Source: Nocardia niigatensis NBRC 100131 (GTDB lineage: Bacteria; Actinomycetota; Actinomycetes; Mycobacteriales; Mycobacteriaceae). From it: a DNA stretch of 64,000 nt. A program made the translations under genes and the position numbers. Below are positions 50,356 to 59,284 of this stretch, piece after piece; position 1 is the stretch's first letter; every line of letters begins with the position of its first letter. Where the stretch lies: NCBI RefSeq assembly GCF_000308655.1, contig NZ_BAGC01000055.1, positions 100,572 through 164,571 of the forward strand, given 5' to 3'. The notes under the pieces were generated by a model, which made no database searches, was not told the DNA's origin, and saw only the letters and a program-made list of their open reading frames with translations.

Positions 50356-50576
50356 CCGGACCATCAGCGAACGCGATGGCAGCCCTGCCTTTCCACAATC
50401 CCGGATGAGCCGGTCACCCCTCCCCGGCCACTCCACCCTCAAACCGACCGCCAGGATTCTGTTATTTCTCCGGTTCGGCTCGACCCCAGGGACGACGCGC
50501 CGGACAAATACTCCGTAAAGCTCTGGAATCGGCGATTTTTCACCGGAGATGCTCGGGGAACCGCGGGCACTCGACG

Positions 50577-50644
50577 ATGATTGTGGGGAGCCGCCGCCTG
50601 CGTTTGTGTGAGCGGCTCGGCGCTGCATGACTGTGGGGAGTCGC
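50577..50644 (+). repeat. Direct repeat in the leader of the Nudix gene
   Basis: ATGAYTGTGGGGAGYCGC occurs at 50577-50594 and again at 50627-50644, fifty bases apart. The second copy supplies the ribosome binding site of the Nudix gene. The first copy opens a 17-codon frame (50577-50630) that ends in the second copy. It may be a duplicated leader or an upstream ORF. The remaining 50356-50576 holds no gene. Confidence 0.5.
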
Positions 50645-50648
50645 GGGG

Positions 50649-51899
50649 ATGATCGTTACGGTACGGGTGGCGAGGACGACTGCGTACCGGGTCTTTCATT
50701 TCCTCAGAGAATTCAAGTGGACACTGCTGGCAACCGTCAATGTCAGTACCGGCATAGCCGCTCAGTTCGTGGGGATTCCGAAGCTGGTGCTGGTATTTAC
50801 CGCGATCTTTGGAGGGGTGCTGCTCTCGATGGATGTCGTGAACAAGTTTCGGGATCGGGCGCGGACGGAGTTCGCGCCCAGGTCGGGTGATGTGTTCAGG
50901 GATGCTCTCGATCGGCTTGCGCCGGATGCGCGGTTCCGGATCCTGACGTTTCGGGTGGGTACCTTCGTTCATGATCAGCTGGCGAGTGAGCAGATGCGGT
51001 CGCCGCAGTGTGAGACTCGGCTGGCGGCGCGGTCGTATGAGGTACCGCATGAGCTTCGGCCGTATGGTCCGCGCTTTCTGAAGCATGTGCTGGAGCGGGA
51101 TCGGTTGCGGTTCAACGGGCCCTGCATCGGCTGGAATACCGACCTCGCCGATCTGAACTCGTGGGCGAACGGGCCGATCGAGCTGGTGAGCGGGTGCCAC
51201 TTCCAGTTCGTGCAGTCCGATGAGCTCGCTATGCACGATGTCATCGTCGACGGCCGGCAACTGCCGGAATTCGGTCGGTCACTGTTCATCAAGGGGAACG
51301 GTGCGCTGCGCGATTTTCGCAGCAGTTGGCTGTTCAACCTGATCGGCGCCTCGACGATCGCCATCACCACGGACGGCAAACTCGTCCTGACCGAGCAGAC
51401 CGAAGCGAATATGGCCAGCAAGCAGCAGATCGCACCGAGCGGATCGGGAAGCGCGGAGCCACAGGACTTCCGGGGTGCGCGACAGCTGCCCATCCGCCAG
51501 CTCGCGATCAATGCCGCCACCAGGGAGTTGCGCGAGGAAGCCAACATCAAGGACGGCGAGATCGGGCAGAGCTACTTCCTCGGTTATGGGCGCTGGCTCG
51601 ACAAGGCTGCCCGCGGCGAGCTGTTGTGCGTGACCTTCCTCAACGTCGATTCCCATGCCCTGCGCCGTCGGCCGGTACGAATCAGCGAGAAGGTGTACAC
51701 CCGGCGCGTGGATCCGATCAATTTCAAAATACCTGTCACACAGTGGGATCCAGTGAATCCTCAGGACATGCTGCCAGTGGAGAAGCAGCACAGAATGTCG
51801 GTCCCGCTCGGCGCGGCCCTGAGCCTGCTGGCCGAAGAAGCCGGCCGACCGGGCTCACCGGTACTCGCCCAATTGAGCGGGATGCCCATCGCCCGTTAG
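50649..51899 (+). CDS. Membrane-anchored Nudix-box protein
   Basis: The 416-residue protein begins with two closely spaced hydrophobic segments at about residues 24-44 and 45-64, which would put the rest in the cytoplasm. Residues 80-250 hold a domain of strand-rich character (RILTFRVGTFVHDQ, GPIELVSGCHFQFVQS). Residues about 265-300 hold a Nudix-like box, with AATRELREEANI matching the RE-x-x-EE-x-x core and GSGSAEPQD on its lead side. Nudix enzymes cleave nucleotide diphosphate linkages. ATG has GGGGAG upstream. No known family combines these parts to my knowledge. It is convergent with a membrane Ser/Thr kinase, 15 bases apart. Confidence 0.65.
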   Translation: MIVTVRVARTTAYRVFHFLREFKWTLLATVNVSTGIAAQFVGIPKLVLVFTAIFGGVLLSMDVVNKFRDRARTEFAPRSGDVFRDALDRLAPDARFRILTFRVGTFVHDQLASEQMRSPQCETRLAARSYEVPHELRPYGPRFLKHVLERDRLRFNGPCIGWNTDLADLNSWANGPIELVSGCHFQFVQSDELAMHDVIVDGRQLPEFGRSLFIKGNGALRDFRSSWLFNLIGASTIAITTDGKLVLTEQTEANMASKQQIAPSGSGSAEPQDFRGARQLPIRQLAINAATRELREEANIKDGEIGQSYFLGYGRWLDKAARGELLCVTFLNVDSHALRRRPVRISEKVYTRRVDPINFKIPVTQWDPVNPQDMLPVEKQHRMSVPLGAALSLLAEEAGRPGSPVLAQLSGMPIAR

Positions 51900-51914
51900 A
51901 CCTGGAGTAGCCCG

Positions 51915-54173
51915 TCAGACCGAGTGACTCACCGGGGTGACGATTCGCTCCAGTGCGGCCAGGTCCTTCTCCAGCATCCGGAACAGCCAATAGACGCCGA
52001 CGAAGGCCAGGGCGCTGCCGATGCACAGGACTCGGAGCGGGACGATGACGGCCGGAATGTCCACGGCTGGAATGAAGGTCGCGCCGGCCACTGCCAGGAG
52101 GGGGACTGCGGCGGCCGTTGCCAGGAAGTAGGTGCTGCGGGTGTCCAGTTGCCGGAGCCGGCGCGTGTCCTGGGGGCCGAGGCCACCCTGCTGGAGGAAC
52201 ATCGGATACAGCGATCGCACGGCGAAGAAGGTCACCATGAAGTACGGGTAGGCCATCGCGATCCCGCCGCAGACTGTCTGGGTGATGAAGTAGTGCACGT
52301 AGGACTCGGCGGTGAGGTGATTGCCGGTGGCCTGCACCGAGATTGGGACCACGACTCCGGAGATCACCCATAGGGCGAAGCAGGTCAACATGGTTCGCAT
52401 GCCGAGCTGCAGCGTGCTCGCGCGCGCCCGGGCCAGGGTGGCGGAGTCGTAGGTCCGGCCGCGGTGCAACCCCCACGCGATCATCCACAGCCTGCTGGTC
52501 AGCGCGACCGTCACCACGACGCCGATCAGGAAACACAACACGTAGGTGATCACCGCGACCTGATCGAACCGCTGCCGTGCCGGTTCGGCCAGCTTGCTGA
52601 TGATCAGGGCCCGGTTGTGGTTGTAGCTGTACCAAATGGCCAGCGAGTTGGGGACGCCGACGGCCAGCGCCATGATCGGATGCATCAGCCAGCGGGCCTG
52701 CAACCGCCAGCTGTGCGGCGGCGGGTCGACCAGGTCGCGGGCCCGGGGCTCGAGACAGATCTCCAGCTGCTGGGCCATCTCGGCGCCGGATTGCCACCGC
52801 TTGTCCGGTTCCGGATCCAAGGCCCGCACCAGCGCTCGCTGCAACGACTCCGGGCAGTCGGCGGGAAGATCCTGGTACGGCAGCTTGCGCGGACTGTGCG
52901 AACGCCGCTCCAGCATCGCATCGAGGGTCGTCCGATCACCGCCGGTCACCTCGTCATCCTCGAAAGGCTTTCGGCCCGTGAGCAGTTCCCACAGCATCAC
53001 CGCGAGCGCATAGAGGTCGCTGCGGGTGTCGAGATCGGCGGCCGTCCCCTGCCGGTCCGGATGCACCGCGGACAACTGCTCCGGCGACATGTAGGCGAGC
53101 GAACCACCGAAATAGGCCACCGGACTGTCACCCGACACATTCCCGCTGAAGCTGATGTTGAAGTCCGCCAGCTTCGGGATGCCGTCAGCGCTGAGCAGCA
53201 CATTCGCCGGTTTGATGTCACGGTGCAGCACGCCGGCGTGGCCCGCGTAGTCCAGCGCCTCGGCCAGCCTGCGACCGAGCCAGGCAATGGTCTCCGGCCA
53301 GGACAGGGCCGCGAGCTGCGCCCGGGTCTGCGATTCGGCGGGCCGGATCTCCCCTTTGCCGGCCAGCACCGAATCGATGACATCCAGCAGCAGCTTCCCC
53401 GAGCGTTCCGACGCCGGCGTCGACCGCACTCGTTCGAGCACATCGAACAGCGTCCCGCCCGGCACATACTGCATGTACAGCAGCCGCAAGCCGCGACGTT
53501 CCAGCACCCGCTGATCGAAGACCCGCACGATGTAGTCGTGATCCAGCTGGGCGAGAGTCTGCGGTTCGGCGCCCTTGTTCCGGGAGATCTTCACCGCCAC
53601 CAGCCGCTGCATCGATCGCTGCCGCGCCAGGAACACCCGGGCGAACCCGCCGCGACCGAGCCCGTTCATCAGATCGAAGTCATCGATCGTCTGCCCGACT
53701 TCCAGATCACCGAGATTCATCGGCACCGAGCCCGCCGACATCAGGGTGCTGCGATAGTCGTCGGTCGCCAGCATCTCCGAAAGCTGTTCCGCCTGCGCGG
53801 GATACGCGGCGGTGTACTCGGCGACCTGCGCCGAGCTACCGGCCCGGCGGCGCATGTGGAACTCCTCATAGATCAGATCCGGCGGCAACGGCCAGGTCCG
53901 CAGCTCCGGCAGATCCTCCACGTACTCCGCGAGCCGCTTCGGCGCCGTACCCCGGGTCCACCGATTGGCCAGATCCACCTTGATCAACTCGATCAGCGAC
54001 ACCCGGCGGATCGCCGGAGAATCCGGCAGAAACGCGGTGAGATCCGGCGGCGTCTCCGCCCTGCGCCACGCCTCCGCGAACTGCTCCACCACCGCCGCCA
54101 CCCCATTGTCGCGAGTATCCGCGGGCGAGCGATCGGATCCGACCGTTGCCCCCGGAACCGCGGGGTGCATCAT
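51915..54173 (-). CDS. Membrane Ser/Thr protein kinase with DFN in place of DFG
   Basis: The 752-residue protein has an N-terminal helical region (1-150), a kinase domain (about 165-460) and a C-terminal part with about six transmembrane helices. Kinase motifs are GLGRGGFARVFL (P-loop), VAVKIS (Lys195), GVLHRDIKPANVLL (HRD 317-319) and ADFNIS (DFN 337-339, normally DFG). APE is present as MSPEQL. The HRD Asp and the Lys are kept, so activity is possible, but the Gly to Asn change in the magnesium loop is unusual. The kinase faces the cytoplasm. The start is an ATG with a poor ribosome site; a second ATG follows directly. Confidence 0.85.
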   Translation of the reverse strand: MMHPAVPGATVGSDRSPADTRDNGVAAVVEQFAEAWRRAETPPDLTAFLPDSPAIRRVSLIELIKVDLANRWTRGTAPKRLAEYVEDLPELRTWPLPPDLIYEEFHMRRRAGSSAQVAEYTAAYPAQAEQLSEMLATDDYRSTLMSAGSVPMNLGDLEVGQTIDDFDLMNGLGRGGFARVFLARQRSMQRLVAVKISRNKGAEPQTLAQLDHDYIVRVFDQRVLERRGLRLLYMQYVPGGTLFDVLERVRSTPASERSGKLLLDVIDSVLAGKGEIRPAESQTRAQLAALSWPETIAWLGRRLAEALDYAGHAGVLHRDIKPANVLLSADGIPKLADFNISFSGNVSGDSPVAYFGGSLAYMSPEQLSAVHPDRQGTAADLDTRSDLYALAVMLWELLTGRKPFEDDEVTGGDRTTLDAMLERRSHSPRKLPYQDLPADCPESLQRALVRALDPEPDKRWQSGAEMAQQLEICLEPRARDLVDPPPHSWRLQARWLMHPIMALAVGVPNSLAIWYSYNHNRALIISKLAEPARQRFDQVAVITYVLCFLIGVVVTVALTSRLWMIAWGLHRGRTYDSATLARARASTLQLGMRTMLTCFALWVISGVVVPISVQATGNHLTAESYVHYFITQTVCGGIAMAYPYFMVTFFAVRSLYPMFLQQGGLGPQDTRRLRQLDTRSTYFLATAAAVPLLAVAGATFIPAVDIPAVIVPLRVLCIGSALAFVGVYWLFRMLEKDLAALERIVTPVSHSV

Positions 54174-54273
54174 CTCCGAATCGTATCGCTAGTTCCGGGC
54201 GACCCGCATCGGCGCCGATTCGGCGACTGCCACGCTTCATCGTTGGGCGGATCATCCTCGTCGCCGTAGGCAG

Positions 54274-54513
54274 TCATCGGCTCGGGCACATGACCATCGT
54301 GTCGGCCCCCGACAAACCGAGAGTCAGGTTGCCCGGTAGGTAGTGGCCGTAACTCACGTCCGCTCGAAAGTGCAGGAGCTCATCGTTCTTCGCCGCCCCG
54401 GCGAGCAGGTCCTCCAACTCGGCGACGAACTGCCGGTACGCATCCTCCAACTCGTCCAACCCAGACCGCCTATGTTCCGATAGCGCTCGTTCGGTCAATG
54501 CGGTCGACCGCAT
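54274..54513 (-). CDS. Small protein of unknown function, possibly a remnant
   Basis: A 79-residue frame from the ATG at 54513 reads LDELEDAYRQFVAELEDLLA and GHYLPGNLTLGLSGADTMVM. The helix-then-loop composition is protein-like, but no family is recognised and no strong ribosome binding site is present. It could equally be the leftover of a longer gene. It is between the kinase and epimerase genes on the same strand. Confidence 0.35.
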   Translation of the reverse strand: MRSTALTERALSEHRRSGLDELEDAYRQFVAELEDLLAGAAKNDELLHFRADVSYGHYLPGNLTLGLSGADTMVMCPSR

Positions 54514-54590
54514 TGAGGCGAGTATGCACCGATGCCGGACAGGGCCGGCCACAATCCGGTTCCCGCATCGGGAACCTGCGGCGGTCGCCG

Positions 54591-55586
54591 CTATGGCGTC
54601 CGCCGCGTCCGATCCAGCAGTCCCGAAGAAACGAAGTAGCACACCAGGTCCCGGATCGTCTCGGTGCCGGGGCGCGTCACCCAGCCCAGTTCGTTTCGGG
54701 CCTTCACACCGCTGATGATCGGTGAAACACGCAGTGCGCCAAGGGATGCCCGGGAGACGAGATCGGATCCGAAGAGGCGGCCGATCGGTTCCGCTATGGG
54801 CATGATCGTGTCGGCCGCAGACAGCGGGAACGCGAAGGCGGGTCCCCTGCGGCCCACCACCGCCGCGGCCTCGCGGCAGGCGTCGAAGAGTGTGATCATC
54901 GATCCCGGCAACAGGTAGTTCTCTCCCGTCCGGCCCTTCTCGGCCGCGGCGATCAGGCCGTCGACCACATCGCGGACATCGACCAGATCGAACGCGCCCT
55001 GCAGCAGCATGGGGACCCGGCCCCGGGCGGCGTCGCGCAGGATTCCGTTGATGCGGGAAAGCGGCGGGTGATCGGCCGGGCCGTAGACCCCGGTCGGGTT
55101 GCAGATCACCGCGTCGAGGCCCGCGTCGATCACCTTGTGCAGCTCGATCTCGCCCTGCCATTTGGACCGGTCGTAGACCGGCAGGGAGGGATCGGTGGAT
55201 CGCACCGAAGTCTCGTCGATGCGCCCGCCACACCGGTACTGGTCGAAGGAGTGGATCGAGCTGCAGTGCACCAATCGCCGCACGCCCGCCGCGGACGCAG
55301 CCGTCGCCACGGTGTGCACGCCGCGGGTGTTCACCGTCCACGCCCGTTCATCGCGGTGCGCCAGCGTGATCATGGCGACCAGGTGGTACACGACCTCGAC
55401 GCCGTCGAATGCCTGCCGCATCCGGGTGCCGTCGAGAACGTCGCCACGTTCCCACCGAATCGCTTGCGCGTGTGAATATTCCGGCACCGAGCGATCGATC
55501 GCGACCACCTCGTGTCCCAGACCGGCCAGCCGGTCCACCAGGTTGGTTCCGATGAAACCGGCCGCGCCGGTCACCGCTACCCGCAT
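54591..55586 (-). CDS. NAD(P)-dependent epimerase/dehydratase (extended SDR)
   Basis: The 331-residue protein has the extended-SDR signature: TGAAGFIGTNLVDRLAGLGH (Rossmann TGxxGxxG), a GDVLDG segment, VVYHLVAMITL, and the catalytic Ser plus Tyr-x-x-x-Lys in VHCSSIHSF and VYDRSKWQGE. NPTGVYGP is typical of nucleotide-sugar or steroid-type members. It acts on an NAD(P)-linked oxidation or epimerisation of an unknown sugar or steroid substrate. Its start overlaps the SPFH gene stop by 10 bases, so the two are probably one transcript. Confidence 0.9.
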   Translation of the reverse strand: MRVAVTGAAGFIGTNLVDRLAGLGHEVVAIDRSVPEYSHAQAIRWERGDVLDGTRMRQAFDGVEVVYHLVAMITLAHRDERAWTVNTRGVHTVATAASAAGVRRLVHCSSIHSFDQYRCGGRIDETSVRSTDPSLPVYDRSKWQGEIELHKVIDAGLDAVICNPTGVYGPADHPPLSRINGILRDAARGRVPMLLQGAFDLVDVRDVVDGLIAAAEKGRTGENYLLPGSMITLFDACREAAAVVGRRGPAFAFPLSAADTIMPIAEPIGRLFGSDLVSRASLGALRVSPIISGVKARNELGWVTRPGTETIRDLVCYFVSSGLLDRTRRTP

Positions 55587-56461
55587 CGCTCCGTCTCCGG
55601 CCCGGTCGCGACCAACTGGTCCGCGGGTGCGCCGTCGCCGGCCGGGCCCTGGATCATCGGCGGCCGGGTCTTGGGGGCCGGCTGTCCGACCGCGGCGGTC
55701 TCGCGGGCGAAGAAGGCACCGATATCGCCGATCGCGCTCATCAGCGGGGCCGGGAAGACGACGGTGGTGTTCTTGTCCACGCCCAGTTCCACCAGGGTCT
55801 GCAGATTGCGAAGTTGCAGTGCCAGCGGGTGGTCCATCATGGTGTCAGAGGCGTTGCCGAGCGCCGTCGCTGCCAGCGATTCACCCTCGGCGGCAATGAT
55901 TTTCGCGCGCTTCTCGCGTTCGGCCTCGGCTTGCCGGGCCATTGCCCGCTTCATACTTTCGGGCAGCTGGATGTCCTTGAGTTCGACCAGCGTCACCTCG
56001 ATGCCCCATTCGAGGGTGGTGGTGTCCAGGATCTTGCGGATATCGGCATTGATGGCGTCGGTCTCGGCGAGCGCCTGATCGAGCGTGTGCTGGCCGACCA
56101 CCTTGCGCAGCGTGGTCTGGGCGATCTGATCGATTGCCGCATAGACGTTTTCGATCGCGACCACCGACTTCTCGGCATCGACGACGCGGAAGTAGGCGAC
56201 AGCGGAGATATCGACGCTGACATTGTCGCGAGTGATGATGCCCTGCGACTGGATCGGCATGGTGACGATGCGCATCGACACGCGCTTCATCTGGTCGATG
56301 ATCGGGATGATGAAGTTCAGGCCGGGTTCACGGACCGCGACGACCCGCCCGAGCCGGAACAGCACGCCCTTCTGATATTGGTAGATCACCCGGATCGACA
56401 GCGCCCCTATGACGAGCAGCGCTACCGCGATCAGCACCGCGATGACGATGGCTGTATTCAT
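55577..56461 (-). CDS. SPFH/Band 7 (slipin-type) membrane protein
   Basis: The 294-residue protein has one N-terminal membrane helix (MNTAIVIAVLIAVALLVIG) and a stomatin/slipin domain. Landmarks are YQYQKGVLFRLGRVVAVREP, PGLNFIIPIIDQMKRVSMRI, TRDNVSVDISAVAYFRV and ATLRKVVGQHTLDQALAETD-like text. A coiled segment (EAEREKRAKIIAAEGES) follows. Slipins oligomerise in the membrane and are often found with Psp proteins or NfeD proteases. It is divergent from pspA with a 254-base gap, consistent with membrane-stress function. GGAGA lies 9 bases before the ATG chosen. Confidence 0.9.
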   Translation of the reverse strand: MNTAIVIAVLIAVALLVIGALSIRVIYQYQKGVLFRLGRVVAVREPGLNFIIPIIDQMKRVSMRIVTMPIQSQGIITRDNVSVDISAVAYFRVVDAEKSVVAIENVYAAIDQIAQTTLRKVVGQHTLDQALAETDAINADIRKILDTTTLEWGIEVTLVELKDIQLPESMKRAMARQAEAEREKRAKIIAAEGESLAATALGNASDTMMDHPLALQLRNLQTLVELGVDKNTTVVFPAPLMSAIGDIGAFFARETAAVGQPAPKTRPPMIQGPAGDGAPADQLVATGPETERCG

Positions 56462-56715
56462 GGTTCGAATCTCCTCTCCGATGGTTCTCACGATCCGCCG
56501 ATCAACGCGACTGCGATGCGGTCTTTGGTCCGCAGACCGCTGACTTTCGCCCCATCACGCCACGACGTGCACCCGGGTGGATCGTGGTGGGGTCACCTGG
56601 CGGAACTGCGCAGGGGACGGAGGTAGCAGGAATCGGGAACTAGGTCCCTACCCCCACAGGTGCTTCGAGGACGACCGTGGAGTTGATGGTTTCCGGGTAG
56701 AGGAAGGGACCACAG

Positions 56716-57456
56716 ATGAGCATCACCCGACGTATCGCCATGCTGTTCCGCGTCAAGGCCAACAAGCTGCTCGACCGCAGCGAGGACCCCCGCGAGGTCC
56801 TCGACTACTCCTATCAGCGCCAGCTCGAAATGCTCGCCCAAGTGCGGCGCGGCCTCGCCGACGTCGCCACCAGTCGGAAGCGAGTCGAACTGCAGGAGAA
56901 CCAGCTGCGCGCGGCCGCCGACCGGCTGCAGAACCAGGCGCAGCAGGCAGTAGCGCAGAATCGTGACGACCTCGCCCGCGAGGCGCTGACCCGCAAGGCG
57001 GCGACACTGGCGCAACTCGACCAGCTACAGCCGCAGTACGACGAACTCGTCGCCCAGGAACAGAAGCTGACGACGGCGTCGCAGCGGTTGCAGGCCAAGG
57101 TCGAGGCATTCCGCACCCGCAAGGAGACCATCAAGGCCACCTACACCGCGGCCGAGGCACAGAGCAAGATCAGCGAGGCGGTCACCGGTATCTCCGAGGA
57201 GATGGGTGACGTCGGGCTGGCGATTCAGCGTGCCGAGGACAAGACCGCGCAGATGAGTTCACGCGCGCAGGCACTCGACGAACTCATCTCTTCCGGAGCC
57301 CTGGACGACGCCACCGCTCCGGTCGGACAGCGCGACGACATCCAGGCCGCGCTCGACGCCGGTCGCGGCAGCAGCGTGGACGCCGAATTGGCGCAGCTGA
57401 AGAGCAAGCTCACCCCGGCGATCGAATCGACTGCACCGCAAGGGAACCCGTCATGA
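56716..57456 (+). CDS. pspA: PspA/IM30-family membrane-stress protein
   Basis: The 246-residue protein is a long coiled coil of the PspA/IM30 (Vipp1, LiaH) type: SITRRIAMLFRVKANKLLDR at the N-terminus, with the amphipathic membrane-binding helix, then DPREVLDYSYQRQLEMLAQV and heptad-rich helices to about residue 195. PspA binds damaged membrane and forms oligomers. It overlaps pspAA by four bases. A GGGAAC at 56635-56640, 75 bases upstream of the start, could be part of an ECF-type promoter such as SigE, but no clear -10 partner was found. Confidence 0.92.
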   Translation: MSITRRIAMLFRVKANKLLDRSEDPREVLDYSYQRQLEMLAQVRRGLADVATSRKRVELQENQLRAAADRLQNQAQQAVAQNRDDLAREALTRKAATLAQLDQLQPQYDELVAQEQKLTTASQRLQAKVEAFRTRKETIKATYTAAEAQSKISEAVTGISEEMGDVGLAIQRAEDKTAQMSSRAQALDELISSGALDDATAPVGQRDDIQAALDAGRGSSVDAELAQLKSKLTPAIESTAPQGNPS

Positions 57457-57731
57457 TCATCCGCATTCTCGGCGAAGGCCAGTACACCATCGACGAAGAC
57501 GACACCGACGACCTGCAGCGACTCGACGGGCTGCTGCTGGAAGCGGCAGACGACGGAGACGACACCGGATTCGCTGAAATACTCGGCCAGCTCCGGGACT
57601 CCGTTCGCACGCACGGCGCACCCATCGCCGATGATGAACTGGTCGTCTCGGACCTCGTCTTGCCCGCGACCGGTACCGAGCTGGTCGAGGTGAAGGCGAT
57701 GCTGCGCGACGACGGACTGATTCCGGGGTAG
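57453..57731 (+). CDS. pspAA: PspA-associated protein PspAA
   Basis: The 92-residue acidic protein starts MIIRILGEGQYTIDEDDTDD, and has a short helical middle and an ending LVEVKAMLRDDGLIPG. The I-x-GEGQ-x-x-I lead and the DDGLIP ending match the actinobacterial PspAA family, which sits immediately after pspA. Its role with PspA is presumed regulatory or structural. The ATG overlaps the pspA stop by four bases. Confidence 0.9.
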   Translation: MIIRILGEGQYTIDEDDTDDLQRLDGLLLEAADDGDDTGFAEILGQLRDSVRTHGAPIADDELVVSDLVLPATGTELVEVKAMLRDDGLIPG

Positions 57732-57736
57732 GGCTC

Positions 57737-58648
57737 ATGCGTACCCGATTCCGGCCGGATCATCAGCTCACGGCCCGCATGCTGCTGACCATTTTCCTGC
57801 TCGGGCTGGTCTATGTGGCGTTCATCGCGGTTCTGGTGGCGCTGATCAAATCGCTGGTCGCCATCGTGGTGGTCGTGGGCGCGCTGCTGTTCGCGCAGTT
57901 CTGGTTCTCCGACCGGATCGCCTTGTACGCCATGCGCGCCCACATCGTCACCCCTGAGGAAGCGCCGCAGCTGCACGGCATCATCGACCGCTTGTGCGCC
58001 ACCGCGAACATGCCCAAACCACAGGTGGCCATCGCCGACCTGGACATGCCCAACGCGTTCGCCACCGGCCGTAGCCAAAGCCGCGCGGTCATCGCCGTCA
58101 CCACCGGGCTGCTCGAACGCCTCGACGCCGACGAACTCGACGGCGTGCTCTCCCATGAGCTTTCGCACATCGCCCACCGGGATGTCGTGGTCATGACCAC
58201 CGCCTCGTTCCTGGGCGTCCTCGCCGGACTCGTGGCGCGCTTCACCTTGTACTCCACCATGTTCGGCGGCGGCCGCGATCGCCGCAACGGCGACCAGCTG
58301 TTCCTGGTGATCCTCGCGGTGATGGCGGTCTCCGCAACCGTGTACGCGGTGAGTTTCCTGCTGATCCGGGCGTTGTCGCGCTACCGGGAGCTGGCCGCCG
58401 ACCGGGCGGGAGCCATCCTCACCGGCCGGCCCTCCGAGCTGGCGTCGGCCCTGACGAAGATCAGCGGTGATATCTCGCGTATCCCCAGCCGGGATCTGCG
58501 CACCGAGCAGCCGTTCAATGCGTTCTTCTTCGCACCGGCGTTCGGCGCGGGAGCGAGCCTGTCGCTGCTGCTGTCCACCCACCCGAGCCTGGAACAGCGC
58601 CTGAACCAGCTCGCGGAACTGGCCACCGAACTCGGCCAGGAAGGCTGA
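57737..58648 (+). CDS. htpX: M48-family (HtpX-like) membrane metalloprotease
   Basis: The 303-residue protein has three or four membrane segments and the zinc site HELSHIAHRD (HExxH) near residue 138, with a later Glu ligand in SRYRELAADRAGA. It is the HtpX type that degrades misfolded membrane proteins under stress. Two hydrophobic segments lie before the active site (LLTIFLLGLVYVAFIAVLVA and SLVAIVVVVGALLFAQFWFS) and a pair after it. It follows pspAA by five bases and fits membrane quality control within the Psp locus. Confidence 0.92.
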   Translation: MRTRFRPDHQLTARMLLTIFLLGLVYVAFIAVLVALIKSLVAIVVVVGALLFAQFWFSDRIALYAMRAHIVTPEEAPQLHGIIDRLCATANMPKPQVAIADLDMPNAFATGRSQSRAVIAVTTGLLERLDADELDGVLSHELSHIAHRDVVVMTTASFLGVLAGLVARFTLYSTMFGGGRDRRNGDQLFLVILAVMAVSATVYAVSFLLIRALSRYRELAADRAGAILTGRPSELASALTKISGDISRIPSRDLRTEQPFNAFFFAPAFGAGASLSLLLSTHPSLEQRLNQLAELATELGQEG

Positions 58649-58655
58649 GCACGCG

Positions 58656-59228
58656 ATGGGGTTCCTCGACGTCCTGCTGGGCCGGACCAAACCGGTGCCG
58701 CCGAATCTCGATGTCCTGTTCACGATTCCCGCCGCGGCCCTGACCCTGCAGGCCGCCCTGGACCTGCGCCCCACCGGAGCCGGCGCGGTGAGCTTCAAAC
58801 GGGCCGAAGGGGCCGGGGCAAAGCAGTCGGAGGACGAGATTCTCGGACTGCTGCACCTCGACGCGACGATGACGACCGACGTGACGACCGACGAGTTCGG
58901 ATTCACCTGGATCACCTGCCGGCAGCAGGACCCCGACCCGGCCGCACTCGTCACCGCCCTGCACGCGATCAATACCACCTTGTCCGACAACGGATTCGGC
59001 CCCAGCCTGCTGTGCACCGTCATCGGCTTCACCCGCGACGGCTCACCGGGACGGCTCGGACTGGTGTACCTGTTCAAACGCGGCACCTTCTATCCGTTCG
59101 CGCCCACCGGACCGCAACGCCGCGACAACAATCTCGAATTACAAACTCGTGCAGCACTTTCCGGTGAACTGCCGATCGAAGCCGAACTCGAGCGCTGGTT
59201 CCCACTCTGGAACGCCCCGGTGCCATGA
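58656..59228 (+). CDS. pspAB: PspA-associated protein PspAB
   Basis: The 190-residue soluble protein begins MGFLDVLLGRTKPVPPNLDV and continues with a compact alpha/beta fold: FGFTWITCRQQDPDPAALVT and VYLFKRGTFYPFAPTGPQRR. The order pspA, pspAA, M48 protease, pspAB is the actinobacterial Psp locus, and this is the expected PspAB. Its function is not established. It follows the protease by seven bases. Confidence 0.88.
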   Translation: MGFLDVLLGRTKPVPPNLDVLFTIPAAALTLQAALDLRPTGAGAVSFKRAEGAGAKQSEDEILGLLHLDATMTTDVTTDEFGFTWITCRQQDPDPAALVTALHAINTTLSDNGFGPSLLCTVIGFTRDGSPGRLGLVYLFKRGTFYPFAPTGPQRRDNNLELQTRAALSGELPIEAELERWFPLWNAPVP

Positions 59229-59284
59229 GCGTCGTGGAGACAATCTGCCGCAGCCTGGCTGGTCCGAACAGCGTGATCGGCCAC

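Noticed and set aside
52464..54269. Plus-strand frame over the kinase
   Set aside because: It is complementary to the kinase, with repetitive Arg/His/Pro content and no domain.
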